From WLMZ01 sp963732585 (GTDB lineage Bacteria > Actinomycetota > Acidimicrobiia > Acidimicrobiales > Ilumatobacteraceae), in NCBI GenBank assembly GCA_963732585.1, contig CAVSZY010000003.1, positions 558,001 through 622,000 on the forward strand: DNA of 64,000 nucleotides. The letters run 5' to 3'. Position numbers and translations under genes: made by a program. How positions within the stretch are numbered: position 1 is the stretch's first letter; every line of letters begins with the position of its first letter. Under the pieces are notes generated by a model that was not told the origin of the DNA, searched no databases, and was given only the letters and a program-made list of their open reading frames with translations. Positions 18,415 through 27,523 of the stretch are shown here, in pieces.

Positions 18415-18606
18415 TCAGCTGGCTTTGACGATCTTGCCGGACTTGATGCACCCGGTGCACACATGCATGCGGGTTGGGGTCTTGCCGACCAAGGCGCGAA
18501 CCCGTTGAATGTTCGGGTTCCAGCGACGCTTGGTGCGACGGTGGGAGTGCGATACCGACATGCCCCAAGATGGGCCTTTGCCACACACTTCACATACTGC
18601 TGCCAT
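18415..18606 (-). CDS. rpmB: 50S ribosomal protein L28 (bL28)
   Basis: A 63-residue ribosomal protein. The start MAAVCEVCGKGPSWGMSVSHS and the central RRWNPNIQRVRA are diagnostic of bL28, and the CEVC/CTGC pairs mark the zinc-binding form. Divergent from fakA, as in other actinobacteria where rpmB borders the dak/recG pair. Upstream on the minus strand TAGCCT can serve as a -10 about 45 nt before the ATG. Confidence 0.96.
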   Translation of the reverse strand: MAAVCEVCGKGPSWGMSVSHSHRRTKRRWNPNIQRVRALVGKTPTRMHVCTGCIKSGKIVKAS

Positions 18607-18764
18607 TGTAATTCTCTTTCCCGGGCGGGTAGATCAGTCGAATCAGGCTATCAGCGCCGTCCCCATCTCACCCAAGCCGAAGGCAGGCCACCGTGATCAT
18701 TTCCAGCGATGGGTGACATCACGTTCAGCGCGCCGGTACTGCGTGGCCGGAGCCAAGGGCGCTG

Positions 18765-18789
18765 ATCGACCGAGGTCGATGGTTACTAT
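18765..18789 (+). promoter_or_regulatory. fakA-recG promoter with overlapping palindrome
   Basis: TACTAT (18784-18789) lies 6 nt before the fakA GTG. Immediately upstream ATCGACC-GA-GGTCGAT (18765-18780) is a perfect 7-bp inverted repeat covering the spacer, a good position for a repressor operator. Confidence 0.5.
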
Positions 18790-18795
18790 CTAGAC

Positions 18796-20472
18796 GTGCC
18801 CACCCTTGAACGGCTTTCAGCTGACGCGCTTCGCGACACCGTCATCGTCTACCGCGACACCCTGAAGGCGCACAGCGCCGGGATCAACCGGCTCAACGTC
18901 TATCCCGTGCCCGACGGCGACACCGGCACCAACATGGCCCGAACGCTCGACGCCGTCGTCGCCGAGTTGGAGCACAGCGACCCGGCGATCGGCACGACCT
19001 GCGCAGCGATCAGCCACGGGTCGTTGATGGGTGCCCGCGGCAACAGCGGCGTGATACTCAGCCAGATTCTACGCGGCATCGCCAACACGCTCAAGGATGT
19101 CGCCGAGGCGGGGGCGCCAAAGGTGGCCGAGGCCTTGAAGGCCGCATCGGCGGCCGCTTACCAAAGCGTGTTGAAGCCGATCGAGGGCACGATTCTGACG
19201 GTGGTTCGGGTCACCGCCGATGCCGCCCAGGACGCCGCGGGTCGCGGCGAGACGTTGTCGGCAATGCTGCATTCGGCGCGCAACGCCGGGCGTAAGGCAT
19301 TGGCGGAGACGCCGGATATGTTGCCGGCGTTGAAGGATGCCGGGGTGGTCGACGCCGGCGGTGCTGGCTTTCTGTTGTTGATGGATTCTGTCCTGCATGT
19401 CGTCGAGGGCGAACCGCTGCCAGAACCCGACCTCAGCGACGGGCCCAATCTGGAGCAGCTTGCTTCGGTGATGCATCGCGGCGACGACGACATCAGCAAC
19501 TTGCGTTATGAGGTGATGTTCTTCCTCGACCTGGCCGACGCCACCATCGAGCAGTTCAAGCAGGCCTGGGGCGAGATCGGCGATTCGATCGTCGTGGTTG
19601 GCGGTGACGGCCTGTGGAACTGCCACGTGCACACCAACGACATCGGTGCCGCCGTCGAGGCCGCGCTCGACAGCGGCGGTCGACCCCGTCGGATCCGCGT
19701 CACCGACCTCTTCGAGGAGGTCGCTGAGGAGCATGCCGCCCGCGAAGCTGCGGTCGGCGGTGGTCATCACAGCCACGGCGGTCACGCTGCATCGATGGCC
19801 GGGCTGCCGCACGTTACCTGTGCCGTCGTTGCCGTCTCCAGCGGCTCCGGCATTTCTGAACTCTTCGGCCAGCTTGGCGTGCAGGGCGTGGTGACAGGCG
19901 GGCAGACCCTCAATCCATCGACTGCCGAGTTGCTTTCGGCCGTCGAGGCGGTGAACGCCGACGAGGTGGTCGTCCTGCCGAACAACAAGAACATCATCCC
20001 GGTTGCCGAGCAGCTTGCTGCCTTGACCTCGAAACGGGTGATCGTCGTGCCAAGCCGCAGCATGCCAGAGGCTCTCGCGGCGCTGGTGGTCTACGACCCG
20101 GAGAGCGACGCTGTCTCGAACGCCGCCGAGATGTCGGCGGCCGCCGCCAGCGTGGCGACCGGTGAGGTCACGCAGGCGGTACGCGACACGCACAGCGACG
20201 TCGGCGAGATCACCACCGGCGATTGGATCGGCATCGTCCGGGGCGACGGCATCGTCAGCATTGGCGCCTCGCCGCTGGAAGCATCGCAGCGCCTGCTCAG
20301 CCAGTTGCTCACCGAAGATCGCGAACTTCTGACCTTGATCATCGGTAACGACGCCGAGCGGGCCAGCACCGACGCGCTCACCGATTGGTTGGCGGCGACC
20401 TATCCGCACGTGCAGGTCGAAACGCACCGCGGCGCCCAGCCGCTGTACCCGTTCCTGTTCGGCGTGGAGTAG
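18796..20472 (+). CDS. fakA: FakA-like DAK2-domain kinase (YloV family)
   Basis: A 558-residue protein. The N-terminal DhaL-type ATP-binding domain shows NVYPVPDGDTGTNM and GARGNSGVILSQ, with VDAGGAGFLLLMD closing it at about 195; the middle and C-terminal domains (VVVGGDGLWNCHVHTND, then VVLPNNKNI and VIVVPSRSMPEAL) match the YloV/FakA family. FakA is the ATP-binding subunit that phosphorylates fatty acids bound to a DegV-type partner; the partner gene is not in this window. A His/Gly-rich linker (GGGHHSHGGH) lies between domains. It precedes recG by 12 nt, the usual neighbour. Confidence 0.88.
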   Translation: MPTLERLSADALRDTVIVYRDTLKAHSAGINRLNVYPVPDGDTGTNMARTLDAVVAELEHSDPAIGTTCAAISHGSLMGARGNSGVILSQILRGIANTLKDVAEAGAPKVAEALKAASAAAYQSVLKPIEGTILTVVRVTADAAQDAAGRGETLSAMLHSARNAGRKALAETPDMLPALKDAGVVDAGGAGFLLLMDSVLHVVEGEPLPEPDLSDGPNLEQLASVMHRGDDDISNLRYEVMFFLDLADATIEQFKQAWGEIGDSIVVVGGDGLWNCHVHTNDIGAAVEAALDSGGRPRRIRVTDLFEEVAEEHAAREAAVGGGHHSHGGHAASMAGLPHVTCAVVAVSSGSGISELFGQLGVQGVVTGGQTLNPSTAELLSAVEAVNADEVVVLPNNKNIIPVAEQLAALTSKRVIVVPSRSMPEALAALVVYDPESDAVSNAAEMSAAAASVATGEVTQAVRDTHSDVGEITTGDWIGIVRGDGIVSIGASPLEASQRLLSQLLTEDRELLTLIIGNDAERASTDALTDWLAATYPHVQVETHRGAQPLYPFLFGVE

Positions 20473-20484
20473 CGGCGCGCAGAA

Positions 20485-22611
20485 ATGTCAGATCCGATCA
20501 CGCTGCGCGAGCTCGCCGACATTCCGCTGGAGCGAATCAAAGGCATCGGTGAAAAGAAGCTGCGCTCGCTCGCCGAGGTCGGTGTCGCCAACGTCTTCGA
20601 CCTGGTAACGACCTATCCGCGGCGCTGGGTCGATCGCAGCAACGAGGCTCGGGTCAGCGATCTGCAACCCGGCGCCGAGGCCCTGGTCCTGGTCACGGTG
20701 CGCAGCGTCAGCAAACGCACGACGCGCAATCGGCGAACGATGGTAGAGGCCCGAGTTGGCGACGGGTCGGGCACGTTGCACGTGGTCTTCTTCAATCAGC
20801 CGTGGCGCGAAAAGCAACTGCGCGAAGGGCTGCAGGTGGCCCTCTTCGGCCGTCCTGAGCTGTACCGCGGCGGTCTACAGATGTCGAATCCGATCGTCGA
20901 CCTGATCGGCGATCGCACCGGCAAGATCGTGCCGATCTACCCGCAAAGCGAGAAGGCCCAGCTCAGCACGTGGGAGATCGCCGGGTGGGTAGAGAGTGCC
21001 TTGGAACGATGCCGGCAGCGGGGCATCGCCGATCCCGTGCCGCGCACCATTCGCTCGCCGCTGGGCTTGATCGATCGCCATCAGGCACTGACCAAGATCC
21101 ATCTCCCGCAGACGATCGGCGAGAAGGAACAGGCCCGTCGGCGCCTGGCTTTCGACGAGTTGTTGCGTGTTCAACTGGTGCTGGTGATGCGCAAGCGGGC
21201 CTTCGAGCGTGAGCGGCGGGGGATTCAGCACAACACCTCAGGCGTGTTGATCGAACGGTTCCGCCGCGGCCTGCCCTATGAGCTGACCGGCGCTCAGCAA
21301 CGAGCGATCGACGACATCGTCGCCGATCTGGCCAGTCCGCATCCGATGCATCGGCTGTTGCAGGGCGACGTCGGCGCCGGCAAGACGGTCGTTGCCATCG
21401 CCACCTTGCTCACCGCTGTGCAGGGCGAGCATCAAGGGGCGTTGATGGCTCCAACCGAGGTGCTCGCCGAACAGCACTACGCCGGTATCCGCGCCTTGCT
21501 CGCCGATTTCACAGTGCCGGCACCGGAAAGCCTGTTCGGCGAACGGCCGTTGCGCGTCGCCCTGCTGACCAACCGGGTCAGCGGTGCGGAACGCAAGGAG
21601 GTGTTGGCCTCGATGGCCGATGGCAGCGTCGACCTGGTCATCGGTACCCATGCTTTGATTCAGGATGGCGTTGCCTTCCGCAGCCTCGGGGCAGTGGTCG
21701 TCGACGAACAACACCGCTTTGGGGTCGAACAGCGCGCCGCGCTGCGCACCAAGGGAATGGGTGATGCGGTGCCCGATGTGTTGGTGATGACGGCGACGCC
21801 GATCCCGCGCACGGCGGCGATGACGGTCTACGGCGACCTTGACGTCAGCGTGCTCGATGAGTTGCCTCCGGGGCGCACCCCGATCGTCACCACATGGGCC
21901 AACGGCCCGATGGCCGAGGACGAGGTGTGGCAAGACGTGCGTGATGCTGTGGCCGCGGGACGCCAGGCCTACGTCGTTTGCCCGCTGATCGATGAGAGCG
22001 AGAAGCTGGAGGCGGCATCGGCGCAGGAGATGTTCGACCGCTTGGGCGCCGTCGATCTGCGTGGGTTGCGTCTTGGACTGATGCACGGGCGGCTCGCCTC
22101 GGTCGAAAAGGAGCAGGTGATGAACGCGTTTCGTGACGGTCTGCTCGACGTCTTGGTGGCTACCACCGTGATCGAGGTCGGCGTCGACGTCCCCAACGCA
22201 ACGGTGATGGCTATCGCCGATGCCGATCGTTTCGGTTTGGCCCAGTTGCACCAGTTGCGTGGCCGCATCGGGCGAGGGCGCCACGCCTCGCGCTGCTGGT
22301 TGTTGACTGCGGCCAGCGAAGAGAGCAATCCGCGTGTCGAGGCGTTGGTGTCGACGACCGACGGATTCGAACTTGCCGAGATCGACCTCGACCTGCGCGG
22401 CGAAGGAACGTTGATGAGCACCAGCCAAAAGGGGCGCAGCGACCTCAAACTGGCGTCATTGCGGCGTGATCGTGAGCTGGTCAGCGTGGCGCGACGCGCG
22501 GCCTTCGCGGTCGTCGATGCCGATCCGCTGTTGCATGAGCATCCACTACTGCTTGACGAACTGCGGCTGCTGCTCAGCGCGCAGGACGAAGAGTTCCTGT
22601 TCAAGAGCTAG
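20485..22611 (+). CDS. recG: ATP-dependent DNA helicase RecG
   Basis: A 708-residue branched-DNA helicase for fork regression and recombination. An N-terminal wedge/OB domain (ALVLVTVRSVSKR, LHVVFFNQPW) precedes the helicase core with Walker A LLQGDVGAGKTVVA, the DEQHRFGVEQR form of motif II, MTATPIPRTAAMT, LHGRLAS-type motif IV (MHGRLASVEKEQVM) and QLHQLRGRIGRG. Normal length. It forms an operon with fakA; convergent with the GH81 gene. Confidence 0.97.
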   Translation: MSDPITLRELADIPLERIKGIGEKKLRSLAEVGVANVFDLVTTYPRRWVDRSNEARVSDLQPGAEALVLVTVRSVSKRTTRNRRTMVEARVGDGSGTLHVVFFNQPWREKQLREGLQVALFGRPELYRGGLQMSNPIVDLIGDRTGKIVPIYPQSEKAQLSTWEIAGWVESALERCRQRGIADPVPRTIRSPLGLIDRHQALTKIHLPQTIGEKEQARRRLAFDELLRVQLVLVMRKRAFERERRGIQHNTSGVLIERFRRGLPYELTGAQQRAIDDIVADLASPHPMHRLLQGDVGAGKTVVAIATLLTAVQGEHQGALMAPTEVLAEQHYAGIRALLADFTVPAPESLFGERPLRVALLTNRVSGAERKEVLASMADGSVDLVIGTHALIQDGVAFRSLGAVVVDEQHRFGVEQRAALRTKGMGDAVPDVLVMTATPIPRTAAMTVYGDLDVSVLDELPPGRTPIVTTWANGPMAEDEVWQDVRDAVAAGRQAYVVCPLIDESEKLEAASAQEMFDRLGAVDLRGLRLGLMHGRLASVEKEQVMNAFRDGLLDVLVATTVIEVGVDVPNATVMAIADADRFGLAQLHQLRGRIGRGRHASRCWLLTAASEESNPRVEALVSTTDGFELAEIDLDLRGEGTLMSTSQKGRSDLKLASLRRDRELVSVARRAAFAVVDADPLLHEHPLLLDELRLLLSAQDEEFLFKS

Positions 22612-22622
22612 CGCGGCGTGCG

Positions 22623-24785
22623 CTAGCCGCCGCCGGCGCGTTGGCGGTGGTAGGCGATCCAGGCGATGGCGAACGACTTACTGTTGCCCTCTTCGAAAAC
22701 GCTGAGTCCTTCGATGATCTCCATGGCCCGCGCCGGATCGGCAATGGCCAGATCGAGGGCCAGGAGGTCTTGCCAACGATCGCCGGAGCCCGCTGAGCCA
22801 GCGGCATAGCGCTCGGCCGCCGCGCCGCTGTCGGAGCGGTACAACGAGCCGAAGGTGAACGGCAGCAATTGAATGCCGATAACACTCGCCGGCAGCGGAT
22901 CGAAGAACGTCGCAAAGTCGACCTTTCCTCCCCAAACGATGCCCGCGACCTGATGCTCGTAGCCGACCGGTCGGGCGAGGTTCTCACCGAGCCAGTAGGC
23001 GCGGGCGGTGGCCGCCTCGGTGGCGAAGAAGGCATGTGCCCGCGTGGCGAGCTGTTGTTGTCCGGTGGCTTGGGCCCACCGGGCTATCGCCCACCAGGCG
23101 TGTACGGCTTCACTGGACGACTCCTGATTATTGCCGTCGGTGAAGTTCGGTAGTCCGCCCGCATAGGAGTGCCCTTCGTAGGGGTTCATCACCCGTAGCG
23201 GCGGGAAACCTGGATGACAGTTACCGGTGCCGATATCGGCGATCAGCAAGTCGATCACCGGGCGAATCGAGGTCGCCGACTGGCCATCGATCTCCGCCAA
23301 CGTTGCCGCCGCCTGGATCAGATAGCCGAACTGAAAGTGGTGATCGTTGTAGGCGTCGTGGCCGAACTCGGGTGACGACGACATCATCCCGCCCCACACG
23401 TTGTCGTAGCCGAGCCAGCGGGCATCGCCGTCGCCACTCGAATCCGTCCAATCGGCGACCGAGGTCGCCAGCACCGTGCGCAACGCGTCGCGCTGCGCGG
23501 CGGTGCCGTAGCGGTCGGCGATATCGACCAGGGTGGCCAGGCGGCCGAGGACCTTTGGCCCGAAATAGCTGCCGGCGGACCAGCGTTCGGCAAATGTCGC
23601 TAGGCCATCGACCTCATCGGCCAACGACGTGGCTAGCGCTGACCGTTCGCTGTCGAGCAAGTCGACCTTCGGCACGTCGATCGTGATCGCCGCCGTGCTG
23701 GCCCACTCGACGATGTCGCTCAGACGTGGGCTCAATGACCCCCTGGCGCTGGGATAGGTCCCGGCCACTGGTTCGCCGAGTTGTCGAGCGCCAATCGTGT
23801 GATGGGGCATAGCGACGATAACCCCCGCACCGTTACGGCGACGCTTCCAGGTCAGGCGTTGAAGCAACTGTTCGCCGCTGATCTGCCATTCAGCCGTCGT
23901 GGCGATGACCTCGTTGATCGCCGTGTCATAGGCCAATGAATCCCACTGTTGGCTCGCTCCCTCTGGCTTGGCGACGATGCCGAACGTGGTCCCTGCGCGC
24001 TCGGTAGTGACCCCGAGCTCGTTGCCGCGGCGCAGCCACACCGAATCGCTGGCGGTGGCGATATCCCACACCTCACCGGAGAGCAGTTCGATACGTACCT
24101 GGCGGGAACGCACGCCGGCGGTGCCGGTGAGTTGTTCGTCTGTACCGACCGTCATGACCTTCGAGCCGTCATCGAGGGCGAACCGGAGTGTGTCGCTCGT
24201 CGGCGTGACCCACACGGCAGGGGAGCCCTGAGCCACGGTCAGGCGCGCCGCGGGCGCTGTCGCCGCGGTGGCGCCGAGCTCGGCGACGACGTGGAAGTCA
24301 CCCCAGCTGGCAACCCTGGCGGTCTGTGCGTCGACGAGCACCGCCAACGATGGATCGAACGGGGTGATGACGGCGTTGCTCGCAGCATGCGGGGGACGAT
24401 TCGACAACTCGATGCGCCCGCTATCGAGCTTGACCGCCAGCGGGATGGCCCAGAGCGGATTGCGTGCCCCGATGAGCCAGTCCGTCCACCATTGATTTGT
24501 CGGAAAGACCCTGTCGTCCAGGGGTGGGGCGATCGGTGGACTCGGCGCGACGCCCAAACGCTCGATTGCCGCGCTCGGGGCAGCGTCGATTCGCGCTTGC
24601 GCCTCGCAAACTCCAAACCACCCGGGCTCGGTGCCGATGCCTTCGCCCGGTAGCGGTCGGGGTTTCGCCTCGTTGGAACTACACGCTGCGATCAACCCGA
24701 GGCATACAGCAAACACGGCGACCGATCGGCCGACGCCGATGCCAGCGCGCGCACAACTCTGTGTGCCACCTGTTGCCCTCGACAA
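22623..24785 (-). CDS. GH81-family endo-beta-1,3-glucanase lipoprotein
   Basis: A 720-residue exported glycoside hydrolase. Residues about 20-35 form a lipoprotein signal (VCLGLIAACSS). The GH81 signatures are clear: N-terminal PTNQWWTDWL, then DNVWGGMMSSSPEFGHDAYNDHHFQFGYL in pieces, with the catalytic-region Asp in YNDHHF, and GNNQESSSEAVHAWW with the Glu pair. GH81 enzymes cleave internal beta-1,3-glucan bonds. Anchored outside the membrane, it follows an exopolysaccharide synthase-like operon, so trimming or releasing the product is a reasonable inference; use of external laminarin-like glucan is the alternative. The start is TTG at 24785; no ATG or GTG gives a complete signal peptide. 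Confidence 0.88.
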   Translation of the reverse strand: MSRATGGTQSCARAGIGVGRSVAVFAVCLGLIAACSSNEAKPRPLPGEGIGTEPGWFGVCEAQARIDAAPSAAIERLGVAPSPPIAPPLDDRVFPTNQWWTDWLIGARNPLWAIPLAVKLDSGRIELSNRPPHAASNAVITPFDPSLAVLVDAQTARVASWGDFHVVAELGATAATAPAARLTVAQGSPAVWVTPTSDTLRFALDDGSKVMTVGTDEQLTGTAGVRSRQVRIELLSGEVWDIATASDSVWLRRGNELGVTTERAGTTFGIVAKPEGASQQWDSLAYDTAINEVIATTAEWQISGEQLLQRLTWKRRRNGAGVIVAMPHHTIGARQLGEPVAGTYPSARGSLSPRLSDIVEWASTAAITIDVPKVDLLDSERSALATSLADEVDGLATFAERWSAGSYFGPKVLGRLATLVDIADRYGTAAQRDALRTVLATSVADWTDSSGDGDARWLGYDNVWGGMMSSSPEFGHDAYNDHHFQFGYLIQAAATLAEIDGQSATSIRPVIDLLIADIGTGNCHPGFPPLRVMNPYEGHSYAGGLPNFTDGNNQESSSEAVHAWWAIARWAQATGQQQLATRAHAFFATEAATARAYWLGENLARPVGYEHQVAGIVWGGKVDFATFFDPLPASVIGIQLLPFTFGSLYRSDSGAAAERYAAGSAGSGDRWQDLLALDLAIADPARAMEIIEGLSVFEEGNSKSFAIAWIAYHRQRAGGG

Positions 24786-24796
24786 AATGGGATCGG

Positions 24797-25626
24797 CTAT
24801 CCGTTCTCGGTGACGAGGAGCGGCGCGTCGTCTGGGGCGCTGCTCTTGTCGATCTCTGCGCTGACCACGAGACCAGGCACCGCATTGGCGACGACCGAGG
24901 GATCCACCGGCTCGAGGATCAGCTGCGACAAACGCTCGTTCTCGCCGTCTGCGGCGTTACCGAAGTCTGGTTGCACGGCGGTGGCCGTAGCGTCGACCTT
25001 GCCGAGCCCGGGGACATCGATCTTGGCCGTGGCCCCAGCGCGCACATCGGAGGCGTCGTCGTAGGTGAGCGGAGCCTTGAAGTAGATCTTGGAGGGTTCA
25101 TACATGGTGGCCATGCGAGTACCACCCATGACGACGGAGCCGGGCACGACCAAGACCTTGCTGACGATTCCGGCGGCCGGTGCGGTCACTTCAAGTCGCT
25201 CCGTGGAGACCTGCGAGCCAGCGACGAAATAGTCGACGACGGCGAGCACCTGACCTGCTTCGACGCGGTCGCCTTCGACGACGGCGACCTCGGCAACCGA
25301 GCCGCCGCCGGTGGCCAGCAGATCGACGGGGTCGGCGGTCAACACGACCTGGCCAGCATCGATCGTGTCGCGGCTGTGCAGGCGGTCGCTGATCTGCACG
25401 TAAGTGATCACGCCGATGAGTATGAGCAAGCCGAGCAGCAGCAGGACGCTGCCAAGGCGTGGTATCCGGCGATGGTGGGGCCGACCCTTCCAGTCTTTGT
25501 CCAACGAGGACACGGCGAGTTCTTCGCGCTCGGCGCGTGGCAGCAGCGTGTTGGGCTGCTCGCGTCGGGTCGGGGGGTGGCCCGACGTTCAACGGTGCGT
25601 GTCGCTGGTGATTCTGAGGTCGCCAT
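24797..25626 (-). CDS. Membrane-fusion (HlyD/biotinyl-lipoyl-like) protein; one-base frame break near the N terminus
   Basis: The main frame (24797 to about 25570) encodes a short cytoplasmic N terminus, one membrane helix (LGSVLLLLGLLILIGVITYV), a lipoyl-like hairpin (GGGSVAEVAVVEGDRVEAGQ), a second half-motif (APAAGIVSKVLVVPG) and a beta-barrel-like C-terminal part; the adaptor coiled coil is absent or very short. The best start, ATG 25626, has GGAGG 7 nt upstream, overlapping the end of the GT2 gene, but is in another frame. One extra C in the C6 run (25572-25577) would join both into about 276 residues. Otherwise translation could start at GTG 25513. The role as adaptor of the neighbouring glycan synthase is inference. 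Confidence 0.7.
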
Positions 25627-25628
25627 GT

Positions 25629-27233
25629 CTATACCTCCACGGCTGTCGGCGATGTGTTTCGGTCGTTGAACCGACGACGAGAGCGGCGAATATCGCCGCG
25701 GGCCCGCAGGATGACGACGCCGAGGGCGACGGCATAGAGCAGGCAGAGAACCAAACTGATCACCGTTGGAAACGAACTTGACAGCGGAAAGAGACCGATG
25801 ACGAATGAGGCGATCAATGCAACCATCAGGGCGATCTGAATCGGCATCACATCGGTGACCGGTGGGGCGACGCCATCACGATTGGTTGCCGCCCAGCCGT
25901 ATTTGCGGCGGAAGAGCGCGGAGAAGAAGGCGCGTACATGCACCGGAGCCGAGGCGATCGCCATCGCATAGGACCAGCCGTGAAGTCGCCCGACCTGGTA
26001 GTAGATGGCCAACTGCGTCATGATCCAGAACGGTGCGTAGCGCAACAGCCAGCCAAGTCCGTCGACCCGCAGCGGTTGCACATAAAACACAAGAAATAGC
26101 GCTGGCAGCAGCATGAAGAACAACATGGCGAACGATTGCAGGTAGTGCAGGGCCGGTTGGAGATACTGGATTCGCTGGTCGCGGGTGAGCCCACGAAGGC
26201 GCCACGGGCGACCGTGCAGCAGAATTTCAAACGCGCCCCGAGACCAGCGAAACTGCTGGGTGAGGAAGGAGTGAACGTCGGTGGGTGCCAAGCCCTCGGC
26301 GAGCACCGATGGCAGGTAGACCGACGACCAGCCTCGTTGGTGAAGTCGCAACGAGGTCCAGATGTCCTCAGAGTTGGTTTCTTGGTACATACCGACAACA
26401 TCGTCGAGCGCGCTGCGCCTGTAGACAAGGTTCGTCCCGACGCTGAAGACGCTGTTGTAGGCGTCTTTCCCTGGGCAAATCAGGTCGTAGAAGACGCGTT
26501 GCGATTCATGCGCCGCCTCAGACACAGGAGATTCGTCGCGATTTGCGTAGCTCTGCGGCGACTGCACCAAACCGACCGTGGGATTGATGAAATGGGGGAG
26601 CACGACCTCCAGGAACTCCGGACGGGGCACATGGTCAGCATCGAAGATTGCGACAAAATCGGCGGTGGAATCGCCGAGCGCGCTGTTCAGGTTGCCGGCC
26701 TTTGCACCCTCGCCGCCATTGCGCCGCCGATAGTCGATCCCGAGGTTGGCGGCCAGGCTGCGAACTTCATCGCTGTTGCCGTCGTCACAAATGACGGTGC
26801 GATGAGGTACTGAAATGTTGCGGGCAGCGCGCGCTGTCTTGGCGATGGTCGCAAGCGGCTCACCATAGGTGGGAATGAGAATATCAACGCTCGGTTGCCA
26901 CTCTCCGTGCATCAATCGTCGCCTGGCGTCCTGAACAACGCGACGGTCGTCGAGTTGCTCACCCTTGTCGCCCGCAAGGATGGTGAGAATCATGACCCCT
27001 TGGTTGGCGAGAAGCAGAATCTCGGCGACCACAAGGCAGATATAGGGGATCATCTGGCCCGCATTGCGGGGATTGAACACAAATATTGCATAGAGCGCCC
27101 CAGCGGCAATCGCCACCATGTAGGCGATCACCGTTGTGCGTTGCAGCCTGGGCAGGGCTGGCGATTGAATCGCCGCTTCCCGCTCCAGGTCTTCGAGCGT
27201 AATCTTGCCTTCAACCTGAGTCGACTCTGTCAT
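25629..27233 (-). CDS. Cellulose-synthase-like family 2 glycosyltransferase
   Basis: A 534-residue processive GT2. Two membrane helices (about 30-52 and 60-86) precede the cytosolic catalytic domain with VDILIPTYGE, the UDP-binding CDDGNSD, DADHVP (DxD), the catalytic-base region TNSEDIWTSLRLHQRGW and QQFRW, the QxxRW site that holds the growing chain. Four to five helices follow (LHYLQSFAMLFFMLLPALFL onward). There is no PilZ domain, so direct c-di-GMP control like BcsA is not indicated. Product is likely a beta-glucan or related polysaccharide. Stop is 2 nt from the next start. SD AGGGAG lies about 12 nt before ATG 27233. Confidence 0.9.
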   Translation of the reverse strand: MTESTQVEGKITLEDLEREAAIQSPALPRLQRTTVIAYMVAIAAGALYAIFVFNPRNAGQMIPYICLVVAEILLLANQGVMILTILAGDKGEQLDDRRVVQDARRRLMHGEWQPSVDILIPTYGEPLATIAKTARAARNISVPHRTVICDDGNSDEVRSLAANLGIDYRRRNGGEGAKAGNLNSALGDSTADFVAIFDADHVPRPEFLEVVLPHFINPTVGLVQSPQSYANRDESPVSEAAHESQRVFYDLICPGKDAYNSVFSVGTNLVYRRSALDDVVGMYQETNSEDIWTSLRLHQRGWSSVYLPSVLAEGLAPTDVHSFLTQQFRWSRGAFEILLHGRPWRLRGLTRDQRIQYLQPALHYLQSFAMLFFMLLPALFLVFYVQPLRVDGLGWLLRYAPFWIMTQLAIYYQVGRLHGWSYAMAIASAPVHVRAFFSALFRRKYGWAATNRDGVAPPVTDVMPIQIALMVALIASFVIGLFPLSSSFPTVISLVLCLLYAVALGVVILRARGDIRRSRRRFNDRNTSPTAVEV

Positions 27234-27280
27234 TGCTCGTTACTGCTCCCTCTTCAGTCGAAACAAGCGCACAGATTACC

Positions 27281-27327
27281 TGCATCGATGATGCAGCAAG
27301 TTAAACGGTTCACTCCCGGATTGTCAA
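27281..27327 (-). promoter_or_regulatory. Promoter of the GT2 cassette with palindrome at the start point
   Basis: On the minus strand TTGACA (27327-27322) and TAACTT (27303-27298) are 18 bp apart, giving a transcription start near 27290 and a leader of about 57 nt. The palindrome TGCATC-GAT-GATGCA (27281-27295) covers that start, where a repressor would block initiation. Confidence 0.55.
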
Positions 27328-27523
27328 CGTTGTCCTATTATTTGAATTCGGAGCCCGCCATGCGTGACGAAGGTCAGCAGGAAATGTCGACGGAAAGTGC
27401 TCAAACGAACTCACTTAAGATAAAGATTGGCTGAATATTGGATTGCAGATTGATGCAATAAATACAAAGAAGTGTCTGTCTCGCCGCCATTTGGTTTCGT
27501 GTCGCGGCACGACATCCGGTGAG
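27328..27523. other. Gene-poor, AT-richer intergenic stretch upstream of the GT2 cassette
   Basis: Together with the promoter region this is about 290 bases without a convincing gene. It contains a second inverted repeat, TTGCA-N6-TGCAA (27443-27458), sharing GATGCA with the palindrome at the promoter. A 24-codon plus-strand ORF (ATG 27361, ending KIKIG) follows TATTAT but has no other support. Confidence 0.5.

Noticed and set aside
27361..27434. 24-codon ORF upstream of the GT2 cassette, ending KIKIG
   Set aside because: It follows an AT-rich hexamer but has no SD site and no recognisable features; too short to support.
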